Assembly (NCBI GenBank): GCA_030248215.1
Contig: JASANG010002312.1
Span: forward strand, 62,001-126,000
Reading direction: 5' to 3'
Length of the DNA: 64,000 nt
Source: Enoplolaimus lenunculus
Lineage: Eukaryota; Nematoda; Enoplea; Enoplida; Thoracostomopsidae
Below the pieces are notes generated by a model, which worked only from the letters and a program-made list of their open reading frames with translations, had not been told where the DNA came from and ran no database searches. Positions 1 through 11,000 of the stretch are shown in pieces. Position 1 is the stretch's first letter, and every line of letters starts with the position of its first letter. The position numbers were made by a program, and so were the translations under genes.

Positions 1-135
1 ACCGCAGTGCCAATCTCTTGACCTTACGTATGATTCACAATCGTTGCTGAAATTTTAATCGAATTTATTTACCTGAACCGAATAGTTGAAAATAACCGAT
101 TTCCCTACCGGTACCGGAATTCGGATTGCACCCTG
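1..135. mobile_element. Right end of a hAT-type element cut by the window edge
   Basis: Ends ggaattcggattgcaccctg, the CCCTG terminus and GGAATC-type subterminal repeats seen in the complete copies at 12799 and 27363. Confidence 0.6.
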
Positions 136-242
136 CTCACGGCATTTGCGATGATTTTCACAGAAAGTTCAAAAATTTGTAAGGTTCGTCAAAATTTTTC
201 ACCGGAGTTTTAGCCTTCCTTTGGCCCGTGTCCGGTGTTGTA

Positions 243-698
243 TGAAAAACTGACCCCCCAAAAAATGACCCCTGGCATATTTTCACGAGGGTCCTATTTT
301 CACAGTACTGTCGTGTGAAAAAAGTGATCCCCATTAAAACGATTCCCCCGGTCATTTTAACACAGCCAATATAGCAATGAAATATTGACCCCCTTGAAAA
401 AATGACCCCCGTTTCAATTCAACCAAAGTTTGCAGCAGGAATGATTAGGAGCGGTTTACTAAATAAAAATGTTCTAATTATAGCGCCCTTTCTTTCAGTA
501 GATACCCTCATTGAGATGTTGTCATTCAGTTGCAGGTGCGCAATGTTCACACTCCAAAACTGAGAACGGGGGTCATTTTTTCTTGCGACGCTGTGTAAAA
601 ATGAGAGTCTCTTTGTAATGGGGGTCATTTTTTCAAAATCGGACCCCCGTGAAAATATGCCCGGGAGTCATTTTATTGGGGAGGGGGGTCATTTAGTC
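243..698. mobile_element. TIR element with TGACCCCC-rich ends
   Basis: Left TGACCCCCCAAAAAATGACC and right GGGGAGGGGGGTCATTTAG are inverted, and the match continues inward (gcatattttcacgagggtcc). About 456 bp. Confidence 0.85.
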
Positions 699-1023
699 TC
701 CTGTGCCACAGCTGAGAGGGAAGCTGGACATACAGGAGCAGAAACCCTATCCGTTTCAACAGCCTAAAATACACAGCCGTAAATGTAACTCACTTTGTGT
801 GGTATTTTTCACAACGCTATTTTTATAACGTTTTCCGTACACACATATACACATATACACATATATACATAAATAAATACAAAAAATACACGTTAGCACG
901 TAAATAAAGACATAAACATAACAACACATTTTTTATTTACCATCGGTTGACTTCAGAGACACTGTTTTCACGCGTATTTTTTGCTACGTTCAGCATTGTA
1001 TTTCAGTGGTTTTAGCAATTGGC

Positions 1024-1219
1024 AGTGTCGGAGCAGACAGGAGTGGCGACTCCCCCCAAACGTCAGGGTGGGGGCTGCCCAACCTTGCGAGTGAAGCGAA
1101 CGAGAAACCAGACGAATTTTAAAACATCGGCAGTTTTTGTTTCGACCGGTTAGGGTAGGGGTCCTTTTAGGGGTCGGGGTCCATCAAATGGGGGAATCGG
1201 AGGTGGCTGCTCCGGCCGT
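1024..1219. mobile_element. Type H MITE (CCGGAGCAG ends)
   Basis: About 195 bp with inverted ends like GCCGGAGCAGCCACC, plus gcgagtgaagcgaacgagaa and ccggttagggtagggg. Confidence 0.82.
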
Positions 1220-1417
1220 GGCAATTGGTGGCAATTCGTGTCGGCTTTTCGTTCTTTGAATCTGTGTGATTCGTTGGCGGACCCTGGAGGTTTCAACGTG
1301 AACGCATCTTTCCAGTAGAGATCAAACGACCTTAAGTGTACGTTAAGATTTCTGAAATTGCGGTTGGCTTCTAGCTCGCGAGCTTTAAGCATATTGAAAC
1401 AGGGAATCACCGAGACA

Positions 1418-1582
1418 GACCCGTAGCCAAGGGGGAGCCAGGGGGGGGGCTCAGCCCCCCTGGAAAAATTTTGCCCCTCCCCTAGAAGATTTTCAACCTT
1501 GCCTGTAAGTCATTGAATACCTTTAAATGCCCCTCCTGAAAATTTTTTAGCCACCCTAGTAAGGTGGGTGATCTACGGGCGT
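1418..1582. mobile_element. Type G MITE (CCCGTAGCC ends)
   Basis: About 165 bp, ends CCCGTAGCCA and inverted TGG/TACGGGC, with G/C runs and AAAATTTTCAACCTTGC inside. Confidence 0.82.
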
Positions 1583-1903
1583 GCACCGAGATCGGGTCCA
1601 AGAGTCCGTCTATAACAGTTGAACAAACCTGCTCAAGTGAAACGAGTCAACGGTTGAACTACCGGTTTTAATTAGCTTAAGACTGTCCGGTGCCGGTTGT
1701 CGCGTACGATACCCCTTGTTTTGTAATCAGTGTTTTTTGTCATATAACAACAGAGCCAAATGGCAAAATTTGTTATTTTTTAATTTAATCTTGTAACTCA
1801 AGCGGAACCGACAGATGCATCATGTTTTAAAATCCAATAACGGTCCAAGTATTGACGTAAAGGCTTCGAATTTGAACCCTGTATGAATTTGAGCGATTAT
1901 TTT

Positions 1904-2174
1904 TAGGGGTGCACTATACTTTTGTTGACGTCCGGCGCCGTCCGTCACCCGTACGGCGTCGTCCGTTACCGTGCGACGCTGTCCGTCACCGTGCGGTATC
2001 GTACGCAAATAACTCATGTACAATAACGTATGATGACGCACGGTGACGGACGGCGCCGGACGGGAGACGCACGGTGACGGTCGGCGCCGGCAGAGAGACG
2101 CACGGTGACGGTCGGCGCCGGACGGGAGACGCACGGTGACGGACGGCGCCGAACGTCAAGTATAGCGTAACCCT
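1904..2174. mobile_element. Type I MITE (GGCGCCGTCCGTCACC)
   Basis: Ends AGGGTTGCGCTATACTTGTC-like, inverted; interior of GGCGCCGTCCGTCACCG blocks in both orientations, a long palindrome. Confidence 0.87.
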
Positions 2175-2229
2175 TAATTTTAACTAAAATTGTCACCTCG
2201 TCAGGCCAGATGACGACAAGTCAGCTACA

Positions 2230-2420
2230 ATAAGGGTTGCGCCATACTTGTCGTATAACGTCGTCTGTCACCCGTACGGCGCCGTCCGTCATCATACAGT
2301 ATGGTACGTGAGTAATTCGCTTACGATACCGCAAAGTGATACCCGGTGACGGACGGCGGTGTATGGGTGGCGGACGGCGCCGTCCGTCGTCAACAGTAAT
2401 AGCGCTACCGTTACCCTATC
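2230..2420. mobile_element. Type I MITE, diverged
   Basis: taagggttgcgccatacttg at the left, aatagcgctaccgttaccct at the right. Confidence 0.75.
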
Positions 2421-2709
2421 TATCGCGCCTTTGGGCGATAATTTGGGATATATGTCGTTTATGGGGCCTTTATCCATTGGTCCGTCGGCCGTCTGTCCTG
2501 GAACCATTAATATTTATATGTCATATTTGCTAATTTTTTGCGCCTAGAAAGAGTTCTACTGCTAGAGGCTTGTAAATGAGGTTTGTATATCGGGGAAATA
2601 CATAGATTTTGCTCCCGATGAAAATATATACTTGAGTTGCAGATTTATAATTTCGGCTAAGCGTTAGGTTTACGATCTGAAGTTTTTGTTTGAAAATATT
2701 TAGCTCATT

Positions 2710-3046
2710 GGCTGGGTTTCTGAAATCCTACTTAAGTATCACTTGGTACTTAAGTACGAGCTAAGTAATTACTTAGCCATTTTGTCGTTTTCGAAAGTGT
2801 ACCTAAGTTTAGTAAATACTTTAGCCGATGACTAAATGATAGATTACAAATTAACCGTTCAGGTATACACACCTTTGTTCAACTGAAATGGAAGGCTCGT
2901 GGGCATCCTTCATATGAATCAAAACTTACTTTTTCGTTATGAAAATGACTGACGTTTGGCGTTTACCTGTTTTGTTCGAAAAGTTAAGTAATTGCTTAAG
3001 TCGGTGACATAAGTAATTACTTAAGTAAGATTTTAGAAACCCAGCC
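2710..3046 (+). mobile_element. Type C MITE (ACTTAAGT-rich)
   Basis: Inverted ends GGCTGGGTTTCTGAAATC and GGCTGGGTTTCTAAAATC. The interior is full of AAGTAATTACTT palindromes. Flanked by ATT on both sides, possibly a 3-bp target duplication. Confidence 0.88.
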
Positions 3047-3387
3047 ATTGTTGCATTGTTAGTTAGTAGATATTCAAGTAGTTACGGCATTAATCAATGC
3101 CAAATGGCACGTGTACGATCGCATTGTATAGCTTTATATTAAAAACGGAATATGAAGTAGGTTGTAAATAATCAGTTTGCTCTAAATACCAGGAATTCAG
3201 TAAATTTCGACCGGATTTTAGAACTGAACGTTTTATCCGGAATCGGGTCGTATCCGGTTGCATCTTGTGTGCCCCCGGAGACTGCACAGGTGTAGGTATA
3301 TAAAGCTAACTAAAATACAGGATGATATATAGAATATCTGAAGGCATATTTAGTGAAATATGGATAATTCTACAGGATTTTGAACAG

Positions 3388-3561
3388 GCCCATAGCCACT
3401 TCACCTTGCTAGCGGGGTGGGGGCTAAAAATTATTCAGGAGGCGCATACAAGGGTTTTCGCCGACTTACAAGCAATGTTTGAAAAAATTTCTATGGGTGC
3501 CAAAATTTTCCGGGGGGGGGGGGGGGTTGAGACCGCCTGGCTTTCTCTTGGTACGGACCCG
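3388..3561. mobile_element. Type G MITE
   Basis: ggcccatagccacttcacct to ggtacggacccg; central poly-G run. Confidence 0.8.
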
Positions 3562-3719
3562 ATTTTGAGCTCATTAAGCCATTTAATATTAGAAAACTTT
3601 GGTCTTTGGACTGAAATGTTTAGAAATGAATCCTAAAACCAAACGAATCAGAGGCTTAGTGGTTTGGTCAATACTGTGCGGTATTAATTTAAATTTTATT
3701 TTAGATTTATAATGAGGCT

Positions 3720-4065
3720 GGCCCATGTAAAGATCAGGGACGGGACGTTTTTCTGTGGGACTAGAAATGAATAAGCTTAAGCTTTTGACTTTTTGTTTTG
3801 CTTGGTTTAGGCTTAGGCTTAGGAATATGAATATGCTCATTCTTACGCTTAGGCTTAGGCTTACGCTTAGGCTTAGGAATATGCTCATTCTTACGCTTAG
3901 GCTTAGGCTTACGCTTAGGCTTAGGAATATGCTCATTTTTACGCTTAGGCTTAGGCTTACGCTTAGGCTTTGGAATATGCTCATTCTTACGCTTAGGCTT
4001 AGGCTTAGGCTTAGGCTTAGGAATATGCTCATAATACTGTTCCGCCCCTGATCTTTCCATTGGCC
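3720..4065 (+). mobile_element. Type A hAT-like MITE with TTAGGC core
   Basis: Ends GGCCCATGTAAAGATCAGGG and, inverted, GGCCAATGGAAAGATCAGGG. Flanked by ATGAGGCT and ATGGGGCT (7/8 match), an 8-bp target duplication. The core is arrays of TTAGGC hexamers separated by AATATGCTCATTCTTACGC. No coding capacity; the Lys-Pro or Leu-Arg repeat frames are artefacts of the array. Confidence 0.9.
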
Positions 4066-4297
4066 ATGGGGCTGGTGAAAATATAAAGATTAATCCATAT
4101 CATTTCTTAGCAACAAAATTAGAAATTGAAAAGCGAGCCTAGCAGTCAGCTCTGCGCGAGTTTACTGCTTCGAGATATTAATTAGCTGAAATATATGCAA
4201 CGGTTTCTTTCTACGTTAGCTAAATCATTTATCGGCTCGATATATGTGCTTTACACAAATAACAATCAATCTCAATCTTAGACCAGACAGGTTACAG

Positions 4298-4638
4298 TTA
4301 GGGTGGCGCTATCTTTTGGATAACATCCGGCGCTGTCCGTCACCATCCGGCGCTGTCCGTCACCATCCGGCGCTGTCCGTCACCATCCGGCGCTGTCCGT
4401 CACCATCCGTCGCTGTCCGTCACCATCCGTCGCTGTCCGTCACCATCCGTCGCTGTCCGTCACCATCCGCCGCTTTCCATCACCGTCTGTCATCGTACTT
4501 CACCGTTCAGTATCGTACATAAATTACTCAACCTACGATACCGTATGGTGACGGACGGTGATACACGACGATGGACGGATAATGGACGGGACCGGACAGT
4601 GACGGACGGCGCCGTACGACAAGTATAGTGCCACCATT
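4298..4638. mobile_element. Type I MITE carrying a 20-bp minisatellite
   Basis: ttagggtggcgctatctttt to gtatagtgccaccattaa; one arm expanded to eight 20-bp units (4324-4483). Confidence 0.87.
4324..4483 (+). repeat. 20-bp minisatellite, eight copies, inside a TIR element
   Basis: Unit CATCCGGCGCTGTCCGTCAC. The first four copies have CGGCGC and the later ones CGTCGC, so the array grew in blocks. It lies within the type I element 4298-4638, whose own ends contain related GGCGCCGTCCGTCACC motifs. Confidence 0.93.
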
Positions 4639-4689
4639 AACCCCTTCTCACATTGGGTTGCCTATAGGCAACTAAGTCCAGTGTATATA

Positions 4690-4915
4690 CGTTAAGTAAT
4701 GTATATCGCACCGTGTTTAACAATTGCAACACGTATACATGGTACTAAATCACTACGAAACGTGAGAGCCCCCTCGGGCTCGAGCGTCAAGCTCCTATAG
4801 ATGAGTGGTGATGGTATACGCCTCCCACTCCAATCACTGGAGTTCGAATCCTAGCATAAAAGTAGGTCTCTGGGGAAATAGAAAATATTCATGTGAGAAA
4901 GGGTTAAACATTTCG
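4690..4915 (+). mobile_element. tRNA-derived SINE-like element upstream of MCTP exon 1
   Basis: Contains a Pol III-like B box (GGAGTTCGAATCC) and a tRNA-Gly-like stretch GGTATACGCCTCCCACTC. About 225 bp align with 48525-48750, including GCTCGAGCGTCAAG and aaaatattcatgtgagaaa. It ends about 77 bp before the MCTP start codon, same strand. Confidence 0.7.
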
Positions 4916-4991
4916 CTTCGCACATTATGCAAAAAATACAAAATTTTTCAACAAATTAGAATAATTAAAAACATATTTTTTAACAATAAAA

Positions 4992-5094
4992 ATGTCAACT
5001 GAAAGTGAAGATGATGCAGATGAGCCACAGATTTCGCATATTTTAAACGTCAAATTGAAACATGGACGAAATTTATTACCCAAAGATTTATCAG
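4992..5094 (+). CDS. MCTP: MCTP exon 1: start codon and first strand of C2-1
   Basis: Begins [12 protein letters not shown], an acidic leader, and runs into [19 protein letters not shown], the opening of the first C2 domain including the first calcium-loop Asp (PKD). The donor is TCAG|gtgagt and the exon ends in phase 1. An in-frame TAA at 4962-4964 supports this ATG unless a 5' UTR intron intervenes. Confidence 0.88.
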
Positions 5095-8000
5095 GTGAGT
5101 AAAACGGCCGTCCGTAGAAAATTTAACCTCGTGGACCAGTCTCAGTCCAGCGTGCCTTTAACCAAGGGTGCCAGGAGGTGCAGCCCCCTCCCTGGAAAAG
5201 TTTGCACTGTCCCTGTAGAAAATTTTCAACCTTGCTTGTAAGTCAACGAAACCCATGTATGCCCCTCCTGGAAAAGCTTTAGCTCCCCAAGCGTTTTGAG
5301 CTGGCTACGGGCCTGAACTACGGAGGTTCTGAAGCTAGTAACTACACGTTTTTAAGATGGCGCCGTACCACTGCGATACGCCGTCCGCAATTCCGACTGC
5401 ATTTATCGGATACTGTGGACACGTATGATACCGGCATGCATACTGTTCCCTGCATTGTATATTGCTGTTGCAGTCGAACAACGTTTCTGCAATTAGAGAC
5501 GCTTCATTAACAGTTGGGCATTGTGTAGTGATCCGAATAAGAGGGGGTGATAAGATGGGGGTCCTCATTTTGAGTGCCAATCAATAGGAGTCCGTGTTCC
5601 TAATAAGAGTCCGTAAGCGGATAGAGTCTCTAAATCCTATTTAAGAAATATTTGTCAATTATCACTAATTGTAGCGCATAAATGACTCCAGGACCAATTA
5701 AAGTTGAGTTCGATAGTTTAAAGCATACACAAGTTTTGAAACTAACATTCCAAAGTATAACCTTGCATTATCGCTCAAGCTTTTGATGCAAGACAAAAAC
5801 GTTTAATACAACGGATAGTTGCAATACCGGATATACATCAGTAACGAAGGGTGGCTGAGACCTTGTTGAAAATAAATAACAGTCCGTAACCGAATAACAT
5901 GGGGGTTCCCTCTAGAGATGCCAAATAAATTTCAGCAGTACTCTTATTCGGCTCTCAGTACAGCACGTTATCTTGAGGGCGTATCGTATTTCCGCCAGAC
6001 TCGAATAATTTAAGCTTTACACTAATTTTTTTACTTAAGTTTAGGTTCAGTTTATACGCAGCGGCAGATTTAGAAATTTCTGACAGTGGCAGGCTGGAAT
6101 ACAGTTACGAAACGCAATTTTTACTTTATGCTACGTATCTGCCAATTTTTTGAGGAGGTTATGACAAAAAATTTCTGACAAAAGTACGGCGTACGCCACT
6201 CGCCTCTGAATCCGGTAGTGTTTATAGGCTTGGTGAAGTTTCAGCGTAGCCTTTAAGCTTATCAGTATGAATATGCTTAAACTACTATTACGTTTGTCAA
6301 AGTTACGTTGGTCAAAATATTTGTCTGATTTGGTTATTTTTAAACATTTTAGGCAAAAGTCAGCTATTTTTAAACATTTTAGGCAAAAGTGAGTTTTTTT
6401 TAAACATTTTAGGCAAAAGTGAGTTTTTTTAAACATTTTAGGCAAAATTGAGTTATTTTTAAACATTTTAGGCAAAAGTGACCCGTACGTTGTTGTTAAA
6501 CGCAACGCAGAAGTTGTTTACAAAAGTGATACTGTACTCAAAACTTTAAATCCGCTTTGGTCAGAAGATTTTGAAATTCAACTTCAAGATATTGGAGAAT
6601 CGGTTCGCTTTGAAGTGAGTATCAAACTACAGACTCCTCAAAGGTTCCGTTGAAACCACTTGTTCCGGCTGTGAATTTGTGCTCAAATTTGATTTCTGTT
6701 ACGAAACGTAATTTGAATTGTGACTTCTTTGTTTCGTGTTTCCGTTAGAAAAATCATTTTCTGCTTCTGTTTGTGCTAATTATTTCTAATGGTGACGGTT
6801 CGTGATACTTTTAGGGCCGCTCCGGTTTCTGGCGGGTGTGTAAAAGAGTAGGTTTAGATTCTGGACTACATTTTTTTGCTTAGGATCAGGAATACACTTT
6901 TTTCCAACGCTTAGTCTTAGGTTTAGAGTTAGGAACGTGCGTAATCTTCTGTTACGGTCCTAAAACTAACATTGGCCAGAATGCTTATAGCAATTTGGTT
7001 AAGTATACATTTTTAGATTTCGACTGGGTTTCTAAAATCTTGGCCCATATTCTCAAATGTGTATAGCAACTATTATCAGTTAATTATAGGTTTTAACAGT
7101 CACTAACTATTGTAGTTGCTCACCTCAAAACTGGTACATGAGTAGAGTAGATCAAATGTGACAAATGTACTGAATTTTGAGAATCAACATTCACTGCTTC
7201 GATAGTTACATGACCTATCGCCAACTGGTAATCGGTGCTACAAAACATTTGAGAATATGAACCCCTTACTCCAGGGTTTACGTCTGCTGTGCCCAGTTAA
7301 TTTTTGGTTAAGTCGCTGAAATCAGTAAATATTTAACTTTTATTAACACACACAAAAAATGACAATTTTAAGTAAATGCGAGTAAAATTGTTGATGGATT
7401 TTTGAGTCTTGCTGAACTCATGCGGGGTTCACGTTATAACCCGGGCAGCTTGGGACACGTTTTGTCTCTATTACACTCTTGGGTCAGATTTTGTCTGCTT
7501 GTAGACTTTGTCTGTTGACCCGATATAAGTACCCAAATTTTAACGTTGACGTCGAGTCAACATGGGACAAAGCGTGTCCCGCCTGCCCCGGTTATAACGT
7601 GAACCCCGCATCAAAACTGATACAGTAGCACAACAGATCAAATGTGACAAATGTGCTGAATGGTGTTGAGAATTAACATTCGCTGCTTCGATAGTTACAT
7701 GACCTATCATCAACTGGTAATAGGTGCTACAATACGTTTCAGAATACGACCCCGGCTCATGACCAGGTATATACGGTTTATCATGAAAATATTTCTCGCA
7801 TGCGCTCGTCATACCAAATATGCTATTAATTTTAATTTAGTTTTGAAAATTTAAATTTTAAAATATTATTTACAGGTACTCGATTGGAACCGGTTCATTG
7901 CCGATGACTTTATGGGATATGCCGATATTGATTTGTCCAAGCTGCCGTTGAACGAGTAAGTGTGCAATCGACCCTCAACCTGGTAATCCGATTAGGCCAC

Positions 8001-11000
8001 TCGGGCTCAAGGCGCGTGGAACATTTTGACCTTTTCGAACAGTTTCAAATCGTTTGTAGGTCATCTGAAATCCTTGTATGCCTGTCCTACCAGGTTTTTC
8101 GGGTCCAGCAGCATGTCGAGTTGGCGACGATCCTGTCGGTATTCGACGTGCCGGTGCTAGAATATTTGGATTTTGCTAAGAGCCGATTAGTCTCAGTTTA
8201 ACTGAAAAATAAGATTAAGGGGTTACGGTACGATTTATTTAACCCTCAACGGCCCGGGGAAAAATTACATCTTAATTAGCCCATCAGTCTGTAGACACTA
8301 TGTAGTTTCAACTATACCTAATGCTCAAACATTACTCCAGTGTATGGGTATTTAGCATTTCCTATTAGGCAGGGTTCCAACCGGAACTAGATTTTGTCGG
8401 AAGCGTAATCGGAATCGGAATCATATTTTTTCTGTCGGAAACGGAATCGGAATCAAGTTTGAGTAATTCTATTAAAAAGTTAAAGGCGCATGGCTTTAAA
8501 CTTTTGTTGCAGAATGCCTGTTTCTGTTACTGTTCACAGTTTCAGTAAAAATTGTTTACATAGCTGACGGAATACACGTTACAACTCGGAATATTTACTA
8601 AGAAAAAACCAACAGAATATTTGCACATGAACGATGCAAAACGAAGCAAGCAAAATCTAAATTCAATCATCTTAAAAACTCATTACCGAAAACTCAGAAT
8701 TGCGGTATCGGAACAGCAGCCAACCGGAATCGGAATCGGAAGTCACATTTTGTCGGAATTTGTGCCGAAATCGTAATTCCAATGGAACGCTACTGTTAGG
8801 TATCAACTGTCTGAAACTTCTTTACGCTATGCGAGACAGGGGTGAGCCATTGAGGCGTTAACGTTTAATACTAAATTATCGTTATAGTATGTATTGTTGT
8901 CTTTTTTAGATCACAAGAATTGAATTTAGAACTTCACGATGATAATTCGACACAGTATATGGGATACATTGTTGTTGTGTTCAAATTAGTTCAATTTTCA
9001 ACTGATGTTGCTGCTACGAGTTCGGTAAGTTGTCAGTCCGGCCTGAAGCCAAGAAGACACTGTAAACAATTATGCATTCTTCCGTGGAAAAAGTTTTCCC
9101 CTCGATTGTAAATGAAAATTGACCCTTTTTACCCAACTAAGTTGCGTGTGACCCGCGGGTACTCACGAGCACTCATGGAAACATGCACACGCAAAAAATG
9201 GTGAGTCAAATGTACTCTGTCCGAAATAGGCTTTGCGAGATTACATAAATTGAGTCAAAATTCGACTCAGCTAGAGTCTATTTCGACTCAGCTAAAGTCA
9301 ATTTCGACTCACTGAATCGCACGTTTGACTTTGCCGGAGTCGAATTTGACTCAGTTTCTGTAGTCTCGTAAAGTCTATGGAGAGAGTCAATGTGATTCAC
9401 CATTTTTTGCAGTGTACGGCTTAAGAAAAATGTTTCATTTTGAATATCTTTTTACAGTTTCTGCAAGAAATAAGTATTAATGTTATGAAAATTTCGTTTT
9501 ACCACAAATGGGTGCAATATTCGCATTGCAAAATTTAATTTTCGCATAATCAAATAATTCTTTGTGCACTGCAAAAAAATGGTGAGTTAAATTGACTCTC
9601 TCCGAAATTGGCTCTACGGGATTACACAAACTGAATGAAATTCGACGCCGCCAGAATCAAAAATACGATTCAGTGAGTCGAATTTGACTCTGGCGGAGTC
9701 GAATTTGACTCAGAGTGTGTCGTCCCGTAGAGTCTATTTCGGAGTGAGTCAATTTGACTCACCATTTTTGGCAGTGTAAAAGTAGAAGAAAAACTTTACG
9801 GGTATTTAAAGGCGGGTCTCGCAGATACCCGCGGCTGAGAAAAGAAAATTTCCGCAAGTGAAACGTGAGCCGGGAAACATATCTTTATCCACTTACATCT
9901 CTGCTTCTAGCTTGGGTTAGGTTCGGGTCTGTGTCATGGATGTATTCAGCTCCGAGCAAGGGAATATATAATTTGAACAGTTGTGTTATTCCAAAATTTT
10001 CTACACGCGCAGTGTTTATTCCGATGATTTGATTAATCAACCCAGAGAGTTGATTACATATTTCTTGGAATTCCTGAGTTACTAACAGGAATCATCAACT
10101 TGCTTTGAGCTGATTTAATTCCGGATGAGTTGATTAATTAACTCAGAATGAGTTCGATCAATTCAAAATTCTGAGTTCTGAAAAACCTAGTTCAGAACGC
10201 TGGCTTTTGAGTGGATTCAACTCATTCTGAATTAAAATCAACTCACTGGAAATTTACAGTGTAAATTTTGATTCGATGCTTGCAATGTGTTTTTGTAGCA
10301 AATTTATTTAGTATATTTCAGGGTCCGTCAGATAGAAAACTGGCTAAACGTCGTAGCGCTCGTAGAAAGAATTTAACTAAATGTAAGTTTTAAGTAGAAT
10401 TTTTGGGTTTTAGAAGTAGTCTTAATATGGCGGTTGATGGCTAATTAATGCTAGAACCGCATTCTCTGTTAAATATTAATACCAATTTCTAGGATCCGTA
10501 TTCTCAAATGTGTATAGCATCTATCATCAGTTTGTAATAAGTTTTCAAACTCACTAAACTATTACAGCTGCCGAACTCAAAATTGGAAAAGTGAATGAGC
10601 AAATCAAATGCGAAAATTAGGTTCAATTTGAGCCTCAGAATTCACTGGTTTAAATGTTACATTAGCTGTCACTAACTGATGATTGGTGCTACACACATTT
10701 GAGAATACAGGTCCTGGTGTTAGGAGTTATAGCCATTTATGGAATTTGGGCTTGGTGTGTTTCGTAATGCCTGTACCATTGATATTTTATTTTAGTTGCT
10801 GGTCAAATCGTTAATATCACCCTGATTGAAGGCCGTTCATTCTACATGAGCTCTCATCATATTAAACTCGCTCGACCGTATGTCAAGTTTCAGTTGGGAA
10901 AAGAAAAATTCAAAAGCAAAGTAAACTATATTGTATGGTTCGAACGGAATTGTGATTTTGCCAAAGTTCCGATTCCGGTTCCGGCCAAATGTTATTCCGA

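Larger units (their letters stand above)
1..4991. other. Upstream intergenic region, repeats only
   Basis: Holds the hAT end, the TGACCCCC element, type H, G, I (three copies), C and A elements and the SINE-like copy before MCTP. No coding exon or RNA gene is supported; the short frames here all fall inside repeats. Confidence 0.7.

Noticed and set aside
3761-4060. Open frames of Lys-Pro/Arg-Lys or Leu-Arg repeats (also 30045-30437, 39229-39550, 56043-56409)
   Set aside because: They are translations of the TTAGGC arrays of type A elements in several frames and both strands; the hexamer is open in most frames. No start context, conservation or splice support.
3720-4065. TTAGGC arrays as a true telomere or subtelomere
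   Set aside because: Arrays are short, interrupted, in both orientations, and bounded by TIRs and target duplications, so they are part of mobile elements.
6131-6505. 124-residue minus-strand frame with repeated CLKCLKI motifs
   Set aside because: It is the reverse strand of the exon 2 splice-acceptor array.
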